Source of the DNA: Candidatus Schekmanbacteria bacterium | GTDB taxonomy: Bacteria; Schekmanbacteria; GWA2-38-11; J061 | DNA length: 15,381 nt | NCBI GenBank assembly: GCA_003695725.1 | Contig: RFHX01000113.1 | Location: 1-15,381 of the forward strand | Direction: 5' to 3' | Shown here: positions 1 to 7,431 of the stretch, piece by piece | How positions within the stretch are numbered: position 1 is the stretch's first letter | Layout: each line of letters starts with the position of its first letter | The notes under the pieces: model-generated | Databases searched by the model: none | What the model was told of the DNA's origin: nothing | The model's input: the letters and a program-made list of their open reading frames with translations, nothing else | Made by a program: the position numbers and the translations under genes

Positions 1-92
1 AAGACTAAAAGGAATATTCCAACTAATTTGACCAATTTGCATAACTTGGCGTAAGAAGAAAAATCATACCTCGACAAATCGAATCTACTCAT
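1..92 (-). CDS. N-terminal fragment of an unidentified protein (runs off left edge)
   Basis: An ATG at 92-90 on the minus strand opens a frame that stays open for 30 codons to the window edge. It is preceded by a near-perfect Shine-Dalgarno, GGAGG at 104-100, with a 7-base spacer. The visible protein begins MSRFDLSRYDFSS and turns hydrophobic at its end (LCKLVGIFLLV), which may be the beginning of a membrane segment or an atypical signal sequence. It lies downstream of the Lon-like gene on the same strand, with 108 bases between them. Thirty residues are too few to name a family, so the call rests on the ribosome binding site plus the open frame. Confidence 0.6.
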   Translation of the reverse strand, partial: MSRFDLSRYDFSSYAKLCKLVKLVGIFLLV

Positions 93-136
93 ACTTAATC
101 CTCCAAATATAAACTTCATACATTCGGAATCTATAA

Positions 137-181
137 TATAGCATTGATATGGCTTAACGCTTTTGCCAATGAAATGCTATA
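137..181. repeat. Inverted repeat between the Lon-like gene and the left-edge gene
   Basis: TATAGCATT (137-145) and AATGCTATA (173-181) are exact 9-base inverted copies. Inside them TGGC (150-153) can pair with GCCA (165-168), leaving a 4x4 internal loop and an 11-base terminal loop. It starts 20 bases past the stop codon of the Lon-like gene. There is no run of T on the minus-strand side, so a classical intrinsic terminator is not clear. It could be a weak terminator, an mRNA 3' hairpin, or an operator for the gene at 1-92. Confidence 0.5.
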
Positions 182-200
182 ACAAAATGTCAATCACCTT

Positions 201-2648
201 TTAGAGGCTTCTTTTATTTTCCGGAGGCATTGCGGCGCGGGAAAATTTAAGAAGTTTCTCTTTTACCAAATAATTTATAGTGTTCTTTGGAAAATTTCCA
301 TCCTTTTTTATCTTTCCTGCCTTCATTCCTGTCAAAATTTCGATTCCCTCTTCGATGTGGCTTACGGCATAAATATGAAATTTGCCGTCTTTTACATCTT
401 CAACTATTTCATTCTTGAGCATCAGGTCATCTATATTTTGGACAGGTATCATCACCCCCTGATTGCCTGTCAAGCCCTTAATTTTGCAAATATCGTAGTA
501 TCCTTCAATCTTCTCATTGACTCCCCCAATGGGTTGAATAACACCCTTTTGATTCACTGACCCTGTAACTGCAATTCCCTGATTTATAGGGATACCTGAA
601 AGGGCTGAAAGAAGGGCATAAAGCTCAGTACTCGATGCGCTGTCTCCATCTATGCCGCTGTAGGATTGCTCGAAACAAATGCTTGCATAAAGATTGAGGG
701 GCAGGTCTTGTGCATACTTTTCCTGCAAATAACCTGTCAAAATCAAAATTCCTTTATCGTGAGTATTACCACTAAGCTTTGCTTCTCTCTCAATATTTAC
801 AACTCCCTGCCGACCAACTGAAACTGCTGCAGTAATCTTTGAGGGTTTACCAAAGGAATAAGCACCCATATTGTAAACGGCCAAACCATTTACTTCACCA
901 ACCTTGTAGCCGTCGACATCAATGATTATGATGCCCTTTTCTATCATCTCCCTGAGACGCATCTCCGTTAGATTGTGCCTTTCAATCGCGCTGTTTATTG
1001 CTTCTTCGATATGACTTTCAGCAATCATCTTGTCTCCACTTTGCTTTCTCCAATAATCTGCCTGCAATAAAATATCTTCTATCTCGCTGAATCTTGTAGT
1101 AAGTTTTTTTCTGCCTCCTGCCCTTCTCACGCCATATTCAATGACTCTTTCGAGGGCATCGGTGCGGATTCCTGCCAATTCTTTTTCTTTGCATACCTTT
1201 GCAATTACAGATAGGAAAAGTTTTATGTTGCGGTCTGTCAAATTCATCCTTGAATCAAATTCAGCTTTTATCTTAAATATCTTTTTAAAATCATCTTCGT
1301 AGTTGTATAGAATTTCATATATATCCGCTTCGCCTATCATTATCACCTTTACATTCACATCTATTGGCTCAGGCTTGATAGCAAGAGATTCGACTTGAAA
1401 AAAAGAAGAAGGAGGGAGTATTTCAAGCTGTCCTGTTTTCAATACTCTTTTCAATAATGTCCAAACCTGCGGATCCATAAAAACATCGCTTGCATTTAAG
1501 ACTAAATAACCGCCATCTGCTCTCAGTAAAGAACCCGGCTTTATCTTTGTAAAATCACTGTAAATTGCCCCTGTTCTTGTCATTTCCTTTTCAATAGTCC
1601 CAAACAATGTTGCAACAGTCGGCGAGGATTCAATTATTATGGGACATTTCTTCTGTTTTGAATTATCGATTAGAAGATTGACTTCATACTTGACGAATGG
1701 ATTTGCTATCTGGTCATCAAAGGGTGATGATATAGTGCCGTCCAATTGTATCTTCTTTTCACCTGCGCTCTTGAAGATTTCAATTTCCTCCAATATACTC
1801 TCTCTTACTTCGTCGAGGTAGTTGGATACTCTTTCTTCTTTGAAGTCTTCTTTAATATCCTCAAGAAAACTATCTATCAGATTGATACAGCTTTCTCTTT
1901 CAACATCTTTCAATTTTTCAACCATCTCAAGATTAAGGCTATTAACCTTTTTATAGATTTTTCTAAGGTCGTTTTTCAAATCTTCATATATTTTCTGCAT
2001 ACTCTCATACTTATTTCTGGCAAGTTTTCCTTCAGCAATAAGCGCCTCTGCATTGGCAAAAGGATATGCCTTATCATCTACAAGGAGCAAAATGTCAGGA
2101 ACGGTAATTTCTCCAACCTGTACCTGGCCAATTACGAACCCATTTTTCTTGACCTTTTCTTCAAAGACAGTCACGATTTTTCTTTCTTCTTCCTGATAGC
2201 TCTTTGCAACTGCCTGTTTCTTTTTTACTATATCTTCCGCATCAAGTATCTTCGATAGATTTTTCTTAAGGTAAGTAATAAATCTCGACATCGATTTGGC
2301 AAACTTTTTCCCTTTTCCAACAGGCAATGTTATCAATCGAGGATGGTCTGGAGAACTAAAATTATAAACATACAGCCTATCATAAGATTCATTACAATGA
2401 GGATTTATCTTTTCGAGAATCTTTCTAACAGCTGTCCTTCTGCCTGTCCCTGTCAAACCTGTAACAAAGACATTGTAGCCCTGACCATAAAGCTCAAGTC
2501 CAAGTTTGAGCGCTTTGATCGCCCTATCCTGTCCAATTGTCCCTTCAGGAGGTTCTAATTTTTCAATACCTTTGAAATTACTTCCTTTGAGTTTGCATTG
2601 CCACCTAAGTTTTGAAGGCGGAACAATAAATTTCTTTGCAACAGCCAT
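201..2648 (-). CDS. Lon-like ATP-dependent serine protease (AAA_32/LonB-type)
   Basis: This 815-residue cytoplasmic protein pairs an AAA+-type module with a C-terminal Lon (S16) protease domain. The proteolytic dyad is Ser670 (in GDSASS) and Lys713 (in GGVNEKIEG), 43 residues apart, as in E. coli Lon. The P-loop near residues 64-72 is GLTGTGRRT, with Arg at the usual Lys; the Walker B-like strand (GGYLVLNAS, 379-387) has Asn where Asp is usual. A long charged, probably coiled-coil insertion spans about 130-300. There is no classical Lon N-terminal substrate-binding domain, which fits the AAA_32/'LonB-like' group rather than canonical Lon. I place the start at 2648, not at an in-frame ATG at 2699, because AAGGAG sits 6 bases upstream of it. 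It is divergent from waaA. Its likely role is regulatory or quality-control proteolysis; substrates cannot be deduced. Confidence 0.9.
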   Translation of the reverse strand: MAVAKKFIVPPSKLRWQCKLKGSNFKGIEKLEPPEGTIGQDRAIKALKLGLELYGQGYNVFVTGLTGTGRRTAVRKILEKINPHCNESYDRLYVYNFSSPDHPRLITLPVGKGKKFAKSMSRFITYLKKNLSKILDAEDIVKKKQAVAKSYQEEERKIVTVFEEKVKKNGFVIGQVQVGEITVPDILLLVDDKAYPFANAEALIAEGKLARNKYESMQKIYEDLKNDLRKIYKKVNSLNLEMVEKLKDVERESCINLIDSFLEDIKEDFKEERVSNYLDEVRESILEEIEIFKSAGEKKIQLDGTISSPFDDQIANPFVKYEVNLLIDNSKQKKCPIIIESSPTVATLFGTIEKEMTRTGAIYSDFTKIKPGSLLRADGGYLVLNASDVFMDPQVWTLLKRVLKTGQLEILPPSSFFQVESLAIKPEPIDVNVKVIMIGEADIYEILYNYEDDFKKIFKIKAEFDSRMNLTDRNIKLFLSVIAKVCKEKELAGIRTDALERVIEYGVRRAGGRKKLTTRFSEIEDILLQADYWRKQSGDKMIAESHIEEAINSAIERHNLTEMRLREMIEKGIIIIDVDGYKVGEVNGLAVYNMGAYSFGKPSKITAAVSVGRQGVVNIEREAKLSGNTHDKGILILTGYLQEKYAQDLPLNLYASICFEQSYSGIDGDSASSTELYALLSALSGIPINQGIAVTGSVNQKGVIQPIGGVNEKIEGYYDICKIKGLTGNQGVMIPVQNIDDLMLKNEIVEDVKDGKFHIYAVSHIEEGIEILTGMKAGKIKKDGNFPKNTINYLVKEKLLKFSRAAMPPENKRSL

Positions 2649-2959
2649 TTTTTTCTCCTTATTATTTCCTTCATTATCAAAATCATAATGACATAACAAT
2701 CGATATTGTCGATATTTTTATTTTTTTTATCAAAATTATCAGTTTCATCTACAAAACAAAATGAACTATTTTGACTATCTAATTCGCCCATTTCCAATCT
2801 TATTTACTCTCTATAATTTATTTTCTTTATTCTCGATAGATATTCTATATAAACTTCAAAAGTTATAATCATAAATTTCTTCAAATTCTTTAAGCTCTTC
2901 GTGATAGAATAAATTTTATAAAAGTAGTAGAAGATTTTTCTTTTTAAGGATTAAAAAAA
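2649..2959. promoter_or_regulatory. Divergent intergenic region between the Lon-like gene and waaA
   Basis: This is the only stretch over 300 bases without a gene. It is very AT-rich and must hold the promoters of both flanking genes. On the plus strand, exact TATAAT hexamers occur at 2812-2817 and 2864-2869, the latter 90 bases before the waaA ATG, but neither has a convincing -35 at 16-18 bases. A small dyad, ACAAT-CGAT-ATTGT (2696-2709), lies about 50 bases upstream of the Lon-like start, and a second, AACTT-CAA-AAGTT (2852-2864), abuts the downstream TATAAT. Either could be an operator, though short dyads are expected by chance in DNA this AT-rich. I see no credible gene or RNA here. Confidence 0.35.
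2655..2660 (-). promoter_or_regulatory. Ribosome binding site that fixes the Lon-like start
   Basis: On the minus strand AAGGAG (2660-2655) is followed by six A residues and the ATG at 2648. The in-frame ATG at 2699 has no comparable motif, and the 17 residues it would add are low-complexity and charged. This favours the 815-residue form. Confidence 0.7.
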
Positions 2960-4252
2960 ATGTATTTGATTTATGAAATTTTCATCTGGATATTTTTTAC
3001 TGTTTCCTCACCTTTCTTCATTTATAAATTTTTTACAACAGAGAAATACAGGGCGGGATTGAAGGAAAGACTTGGATTATACAATTGGAAGAAGATTCAA
3101 AAAACAGAAAAAAAACGCATATGGATACATGCGGTATCTGTAGGAGAAACAATGGCTGCGTCTTTTTTGGCTTCCCAACTGCATAAAAAAATCCCTGACT
3201 GCGAAATATTCTTTTCCACAACAACTGTTACAGGACAAAAAACTGCACAGAATAGGGTAAAGTGGGCTCACAAAATCTTTTATTTCCCTCTTGATTTTTC
3301 TTTTGCAGTTAAAAGAGCTATCAAGCAGGTAAATCCTGATATCTGCATTTTGATTGAAACAGAGATTTGGCCCAATTTTTTAAGGATATGCAAAAAAGAA
3401 GGGATTCCTATAATCATTGCAAACGGCCGTCTCTCTGAAAAATCCTTCAAGGGCTATAAAAGATTAGGACCCATAATAAAAAGAATTTTACAGGATATTA
3501 CCCTATTTAGTATGCAAACCAACGCAGACGCCGAAAGGATAAAACGATTAGGCGCTGCAGAAGACAGGATAAGAGTAGTAGGAAATATAAAATTCGACCA
3601 AGCACTTGCATCTTCAAAAACTGTAAAGAAAGAGGAAATTCGTAAAAAGTTCAATATTCCAACGGATAAATTCATTTTGCTTTTTGCAAGCACACATAGT
3701 GGGGAGGAAAAAATATTGATTCCTCTCTTTAAGAAACTTAAAGAAGAAAAAGAAAACTTATTTTTGATAATAGCACCACGCCATCCTGAAAGATTCGATG
3801 AAGTAGCATCAATTATCGAAAAGGAAGGAATGAGCTATTTGAGAAGGACCAATATCGAAAACAGCAATAGTAATGCTGCTAAAGGATATGATATTCTTCT
3901 TCTTGATTCTGTTGGAGAACTTTATATGCTATTTAGTGTATGTGATCTCGTATTTATGGGAGGTTCTCTTGTCCCTGTTGGAGGACATAACCTTCTCGAA
4001 GCTGCAGTTTTTGGTAAACCAACGGTTTTTGGTCCCCATATGCACAATTTTAGAGACATAGCTTCAATCATAATTTCAAACAAAGCAGGTTATCAAGTTT
4101 CCAATGAGAAAGAACTAATTCAAATAATGAAGCATTTTATCGACAATCCAACAGAGCTTTCTGAGGCAAGCAACAACTGCAAGCTCATATTTGATGAAAA
4201 CAGCGGAGCAACGGATAAAAATGTTGAAATTATCAAAGGACTGATTCTATAG
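2960..4252 (+). CDS. waaA: 3-deoxy-D-manno-octulosonic acid (Kdo) transferase
   Basis: This inner-membrane-associated GT30 glycosyltransferase moves Kdo from CMP-Kdo to the lipid A precursor, the first step of LPS core assembly. The 430-residue length is normal. Residues 1-25 form an N-terminal membrane anchor. HAVSVGE (57-63) contains the conserved catalytic Glu63. ETEIWPNF (133-140) is the family hallmark in the N-terminal Rossmann domain. In the CMP-Kdo-binding half I see APRHPERF (272-279), GGSLVPVGGHNLLEAA (334-349) and FGPHMHNF (357-364). AAGGA lies 9 to 10 bases before the ATG. The gene is followed after only 2 bases by lpxK, so the two form an operon covering adjacent lipid A steps. 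Whether it adds one, two or more Kdo units cannot be told from sequence. Confidence 0.96.
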   Translation: MYLIYEIFIWIFFTVSSPFFIYKFFTTEKYRAGLKERLGLYNWKKIQKTEKKRIWIHAVSVGETMAASFLASQLHKKIPDCEIFFSTTTVTGQKTAQNRVKWAHKIFYFPLDFSFAVKRAIKQVNPDICILIETEIWPNFLRICKKEGIPIIIANGRLSEKSFKGYKRLGPIIKRILQDITLFSMQTNADAERIKRLGAAEDRIRVVGNIKFDQALASSKTVKKEEIRKKFNIPTDKFILLFASTHSGEEKILIPLFKKLKEEKENLFLIIAPRHPERFDEVASIIEKEGMSYLRRTNIENSNSNAAKGYDILLLDSVGELYMLFSVCDLVFMGGSLVPVGGHNLLEAAVFGKPTVFGPHMHNFRDIASIIISNKAGYQVSNEKELIQIMKHFIDNPTELSEASNNCKLIFDENSGATDKNVEIIKGLIL

Positions 4253-4254
4253 AA

Positions 4255-5379
4255 ATGTCTTCATATAGAGATTACTATCTTTCAATAGTTGAAGGGAAGA
4301 AAAAAGAAATTGACGCCAATATAATCAGATTTATCCTTTTGCCTCTATCCTTTATTTATTCATTTTTTCCCTTTCTCAAAGAGAAGCTCTATCAGACAGG
4401 AATCCTCAAATCAATTAAATTGGATGTGCCTGTTATATCCGTTGGAAATCTGAGTTGGGGAGGCACAGGAAAAACTCCTGCCGTCATAGAAATATCTAAT
4501 ATCTTAAAGAAACACTCAATAAACCATTCTATCATAAGCAGAGGTTATGGCAGTAACTCACAAAAAAATAGAGCTTTAATCGTATCAGATAGAAACAAAA
4601 TATTGGAAAAACCGCCTCTTGCATCAGACGAAAACTATCTTTTAGCTTCAAAGCTTTCAGGAATTCCAATCATACAGGATAGGGATAGAATTCGCGCCGG
4701 CAGGTTGGCAGTCAAAGAATTCGAGACTAAAGCAATCATTTTAGATGATGCATATCAGCATCTTAAAGCTGATAGAGATGTAAATATACTTCTTTGGGAC
4801 AGCAGAGTGACGCCTCAAAAAGCATATCCCATTCCCGCAGGCACATTGAGAGAGAGAATCAGCGCAGTAAAAAGGGCAGATGCCATAATTCTCACAAAAA
4901 CAAATCAGAAAGGAAGCCAATATGAGCTTTGCAGAAATTTCTTTGAAAAGCTCTGTCCTGATAAAAGAATTTTCACTGCTTCCCATAAAGCCGTAGAAAT
5001 CAAAGAAAATGACAATGATGATAGTGAAATACAATATGATATGGAAAGCATAAAAGGGAAAAAAACAGTTGGCTTTTGTGCTATTGCTGACTGTGATTCC
5101 TTCAAATCAACTTTGGAAGAATTAGGTGTTGAAATTTGTCAATTTTTCCCATTTCGGGACCATCATTTCTTTTCAGAGAAGGATATTTCAATTCTAAGTA
5201 ATGCTTTTCAAAAGAACAAAGCTGATTTTCTTATTACGACAGAAAAGGATGTTTCAAGATGCGGTAGTCTTCTTAAAAAGGCAGGGAGAGTACTTTATCC
5301 TGTAATCTCCTTTAAAATAAATGAAGAAGAGGAATTTGAAAAATTCATAATTTCTAAAATTTCCCCTCTTATTTCTTGA
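4255..5379 (+). CDS. lpxK: Tetraacyldisaccharide 4'-kinase (lipid A 4'-kinase)
   Basis: LpxK uses ATP to phosphorylate the 4' position of tetraacyldisaccharide-1-phosphate, giving lipid IVA at the inner face of the inner membrane. The protein has 374 residues, in the usual range. An N-terminal hydrophobic helix (about 25-40) is the expected membrane anchor. The P-loop is GNLSWGGTGKTP (64-75). SRGYG (95-99), DDAYQH (164-169; DDGxQH in most homologues, so Gly to Ala here), PAGTLRE (194-200), RDHHFF (301-306) and TTEKD (328-332) are the family motifs in order. Its start is 2 bases after the waaA stop, which implies translational coupling. Its last 11 bases overlap, tail to tail, the end of the protease gene on the opposite strand. 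Confidence 0.96.
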   Translation: MSSYRDYYLSIVEGKKKEIDANIIRFILLPLSFIYSFFPFLKEKLYQTGILKSIKLDVPVISVGNLSWGGTGKTPAVIEISNILKKHSINHSIISRGYGSNSQKNRALIVSDRNKILEKPPLASDENYLLASKLSGIPIIQDRDRIRAGRLAVKEFETKAIILDDAYQHLKADRDVNILLWDSRVTPQKAYPIPAGTLRERISAVKRADAIILTKTNQKGSQYELCRNFFEKLCPDKRIFTASHKAVEIKENDNDDSEIQYDMESIKGKKTVGFCAIADCDSFKSTLEELGVEICQFFPFRDHHFFSEKDISILSNAFQKNKADFLITTEKDVSRCGSLLKKAGRVLYPVISFKINEEEEFEKFIISKISPLIS

Positions 5380-7321
5380 CCTTTATCTTCAGACTCTTTG
5401 AAGCGCTATTCGCAGAATTGTTTCTATCTTCTGCTTCCACAGTGAATTTATATTTTTTACCCCTTGTTTTCCTCTTTGGTTTACCTTTTATTGTGCCATT
5501 TTTAGTAAGCTTTAAACCTGAGGGAAGTTTCTTTTTTACGACTGTCCAAATATATTTTCCACTACCTCCTTCGGCTTTTAATTTTGCCTTATATTTTTTC
5601 TTTATATGAGCTTTCGGAAGCTTGGTTGTAAGTATTGTAATATTATTCGACTCAAAGGTTGCAGATATCGTATGGTCCGACAAAATAGACTCAAACTTGT
5701 ATGTCTCAGCAACATCGACTTCACTGCCGTCTACAAAAAGTTTAGCAATATGATATCCATCAGAAGGCGAAATTGTGTAACTTTGCATAGCATTATGGCC
5801 AACTTTAATAGCACCTGAGGGAAATATTTCTCCATTCGCCCCTGCTGTCGATGTAATCGTTAGAAGATTGTCATAGGAAAGGGCTTTTACAGCATCAGGG
5901 ATTCCATATCCTAAACCGCTGCTGCTGTTTGGGGAATCTGCATTGCTCGATGTTGTTATAATTGCTTCTCTCACTGCTGAATAGGACCAATCAGGATGAG
6001 CTTCAAGAAGTAGTGCCGACAATCCTGCAACTATGGGAGTCGCATATGAAGTGCCGTTTTTATAGGCATAGCTATTCATTGAAGAGGAATAGGCTGTATA
6101 GACATTAACACCCATAGCTACGATTTCAGGTTTAATTCTTCCATCATCGGTATCTGTCTTAGCGCCTCCCCAAACATTTCCTTGCGAATCAACTCCCCCA
6201 ACTGCTATTAGATATTTTCCATCAGCAGGTGCTTTAAGACGCTCATTCCCAACGGCATTTACAACGAGCATTCCTTTCTCAGCTGCTATGTTTGCCGCCT
6301 TTGTTACAATTGCTGTCTTGCCATCGAGCTTTCCTTCATATGAAATCGGGGTCTCGCCTTCGTCAAAATCATAATAAGCCAAAGATGAGCTCACAATATC
6401 GGCGCCTTTATCATATGCCCATTCAATTGCTTCAAGCCAATAATCCTCTTCAGTATGGGTTTCAGATTCATTAACCTCTGTTTTGGCAAGCAGGAAATTT
6501 GCCCCATATGCTGACCCTATGAGCTTCCCCTCTTTAAAACCTCCAACAACAGACAACACTCCAGTGCCATGCAATTCTTGGTCATATATACCAGTGGGGT
6601 CACCGCTTTCGTTTGCCGTTTCATTGTCATCATTGATAAAATCTCTTTCTGCCAAAATCGTAGTACTCATCAAAGCTTCATGGTCGTTTGTAAAGCCCGT
6701 GTCTATGACACAAATCGTGACACCTTTTCCTGTATAACCCAGATTGTGGAGCCCTGTGACATTGACTTGTGACAATTGAGTCAAGGAGTTGCCATAATCG
6801 AGTGTATTTTGAGAAGCACTTATATCGTTACCTGCGAAACTATCATTATCTTTTTGAAAGATTTTGAAACTTGGTTTTTTTTCATCCTTTTGCACCCTTC
6901 TGATTATTTTTACTTCTTTTACAAACTTCAATTTCTTAATCTCTTCCAACAAATCAGGAGAAGCTTCGATACTTATCCCATTCAACCATTTAGTAACAGC
7001 TCTTTTTTTTGCTCCAAGTTTCTCAATCTTCTCAATGTATTTATTCCTTACAGGGATATCTCTAAAATCAAAAAGGTTCGGGCTTCCCAAATATCTTTTT
7101 CTTCCTGCTCTTTCCCTTAAAAAATCCTTTCTCTTCTTTCTTATATCATTCTTGCTAATATTACCTTTGTCTGTAAAAAATACCCATGCAATCACCTTTT
7201 GATTGGATTCAGCAGAATCAGCTAATGTAAGAGAGATAGAGAACAAGACAAAAAATAATGACAGAAAAAGAACTTTGACAAAAAAAGGGGCTATCTTTTC
7301 TTTGTAATTCTCTTTTTTCAT
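5369..7321 (-). CDS. Secreted subtilisin-like (S8) serine protease with C-terminal repeat and Ig-like domains
   Basis: A 650-residue exported endopeptidase. Residues 1-34 are a signal peptide (basic start, hydrophobic 12-34, likely cleavage after Ala34). Residues about 42-145 form a basic prodomain with WVFFTDKG (46-53) and KWLNGISIEA (111-120), resembling the inhibitor-like prodomain of a Bacteroidetes/Chlorobi S8 group as I recall it. The catalytic triad is intact: Asp207 (VIDTG), His251 (HGTG) and Ser425 (GTSYATP), with oxyanion Asn359 (AVGN). About 485-557 looks like a divergent InlB B-type bacterial repeat (AGANGEIFPSG). About 560-650 looks like a putative Ig (He_PIG) domain and is strikingly Lys-rich. 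No obvious sorting signal ends the protein. The start lacks a strong Shine-Dalgarno, but no other Met precedes the prodomain. It has no clear functional link to its neighbours. Confidence 0.92.
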   Translation of the reverse strand: MKKENYKEKIAPFFVKVLFLSLFFVLFSISLTLADSAESNQKVIAWVFFTDKGNISKNDIRKKRKDFLRERAGRKRYLGSPNLFDFRDIPVRNKYIEKIEKLGAKKRAVTKWLNGISIEASPDLLEEIKKLKFVKEVKIIRRVQKDEKKPSFKIFQKDNDSFAGNDISASQNTLDYGNSLTQLSQVNVTGLHNLGYTGKGVTICVIDTGFTNDHEALMSTTILAERDFINDDNETANESGDPTGIYDQELHGTGVLSVVGGFKEGKLIGSAYGANFLLAKTEVNESETHTEEDYWLEAIEWAYDKGADIVSSSLAYYDFDEGETPISYEGKLDGKTAIVTKAANIAAEKGMLVVNAVGNERLKAPADGKYLIAVGGVDSQGNVWGGAKTDTDDGRIKPEIVAMGVNVYTAYSSSMNSYAYKNGTSYATPIVAGLSALLLEAHPDWSYSAVREAIITTSSNADSPNSSSGLGYGIPDAVKALSYDNLLTITSTAGANGEIFPSGAIKVGHNAMQSYTISPSDGYHIAKLFVDGSEVDVAETYKFESILSDHTISATFESNNITILTTKLPKAHIKKKYKAKLKAEGGSGKYIWTVVKKKLPSGLKLTKNGTIKGKPKRKTRGKKYKFTVEAEDRNNSANSASKSLKIKVKK

Positions 7322-7431
7322 AAGAAATAACCGATAAACTTCAAATAAGAGTATTTCATAAATTGGATATCAAATAAATAAAAAAACATCAATTACATCT
7401 ATGAATTTTCAATGGAGAAAGGACAAACCAA

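Noticed and set aside
188-193. A perfect TTGACA on the minus strand just after the Lon-like gene
   Set aside because: No acceptable -10 hexamer occurs 16-18 bases downstream on that strand.
1746-2258. A 170-codon plus-strand open frame opposite the Lon-like gene
   Set aside because: Its Phe/Leu/Ile-rich product is what the antisense of a Lys/Glu-rich coiled-coil region gives; the coding strand has clear family motifs.
2649-2699. A 17-residue N-terminal extension of the Lon-like protein from the ATG at 2699
   Set aside because: The downstream ATG has an AAGGAG at ideal distance and the extension is charged filler overlapping that signal.
2555-2797. An 80-codon minus-strand open frame partly upstream of the Lon-like gene
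   Set aside because: It starts at TTG without a ribosome binding site, has AT-rich low-complexity content, and its last third lies out of frame inside the Lon-like gene.
6776-7202. Overlapping plus-strand frames of 112 and 114 codons opposite the S8 protease prodomain
   Set aside because: Antisense shadows of the Lys/Arg-rich prodomain and signal peptide, with no family resemblance or ribosome binding site.
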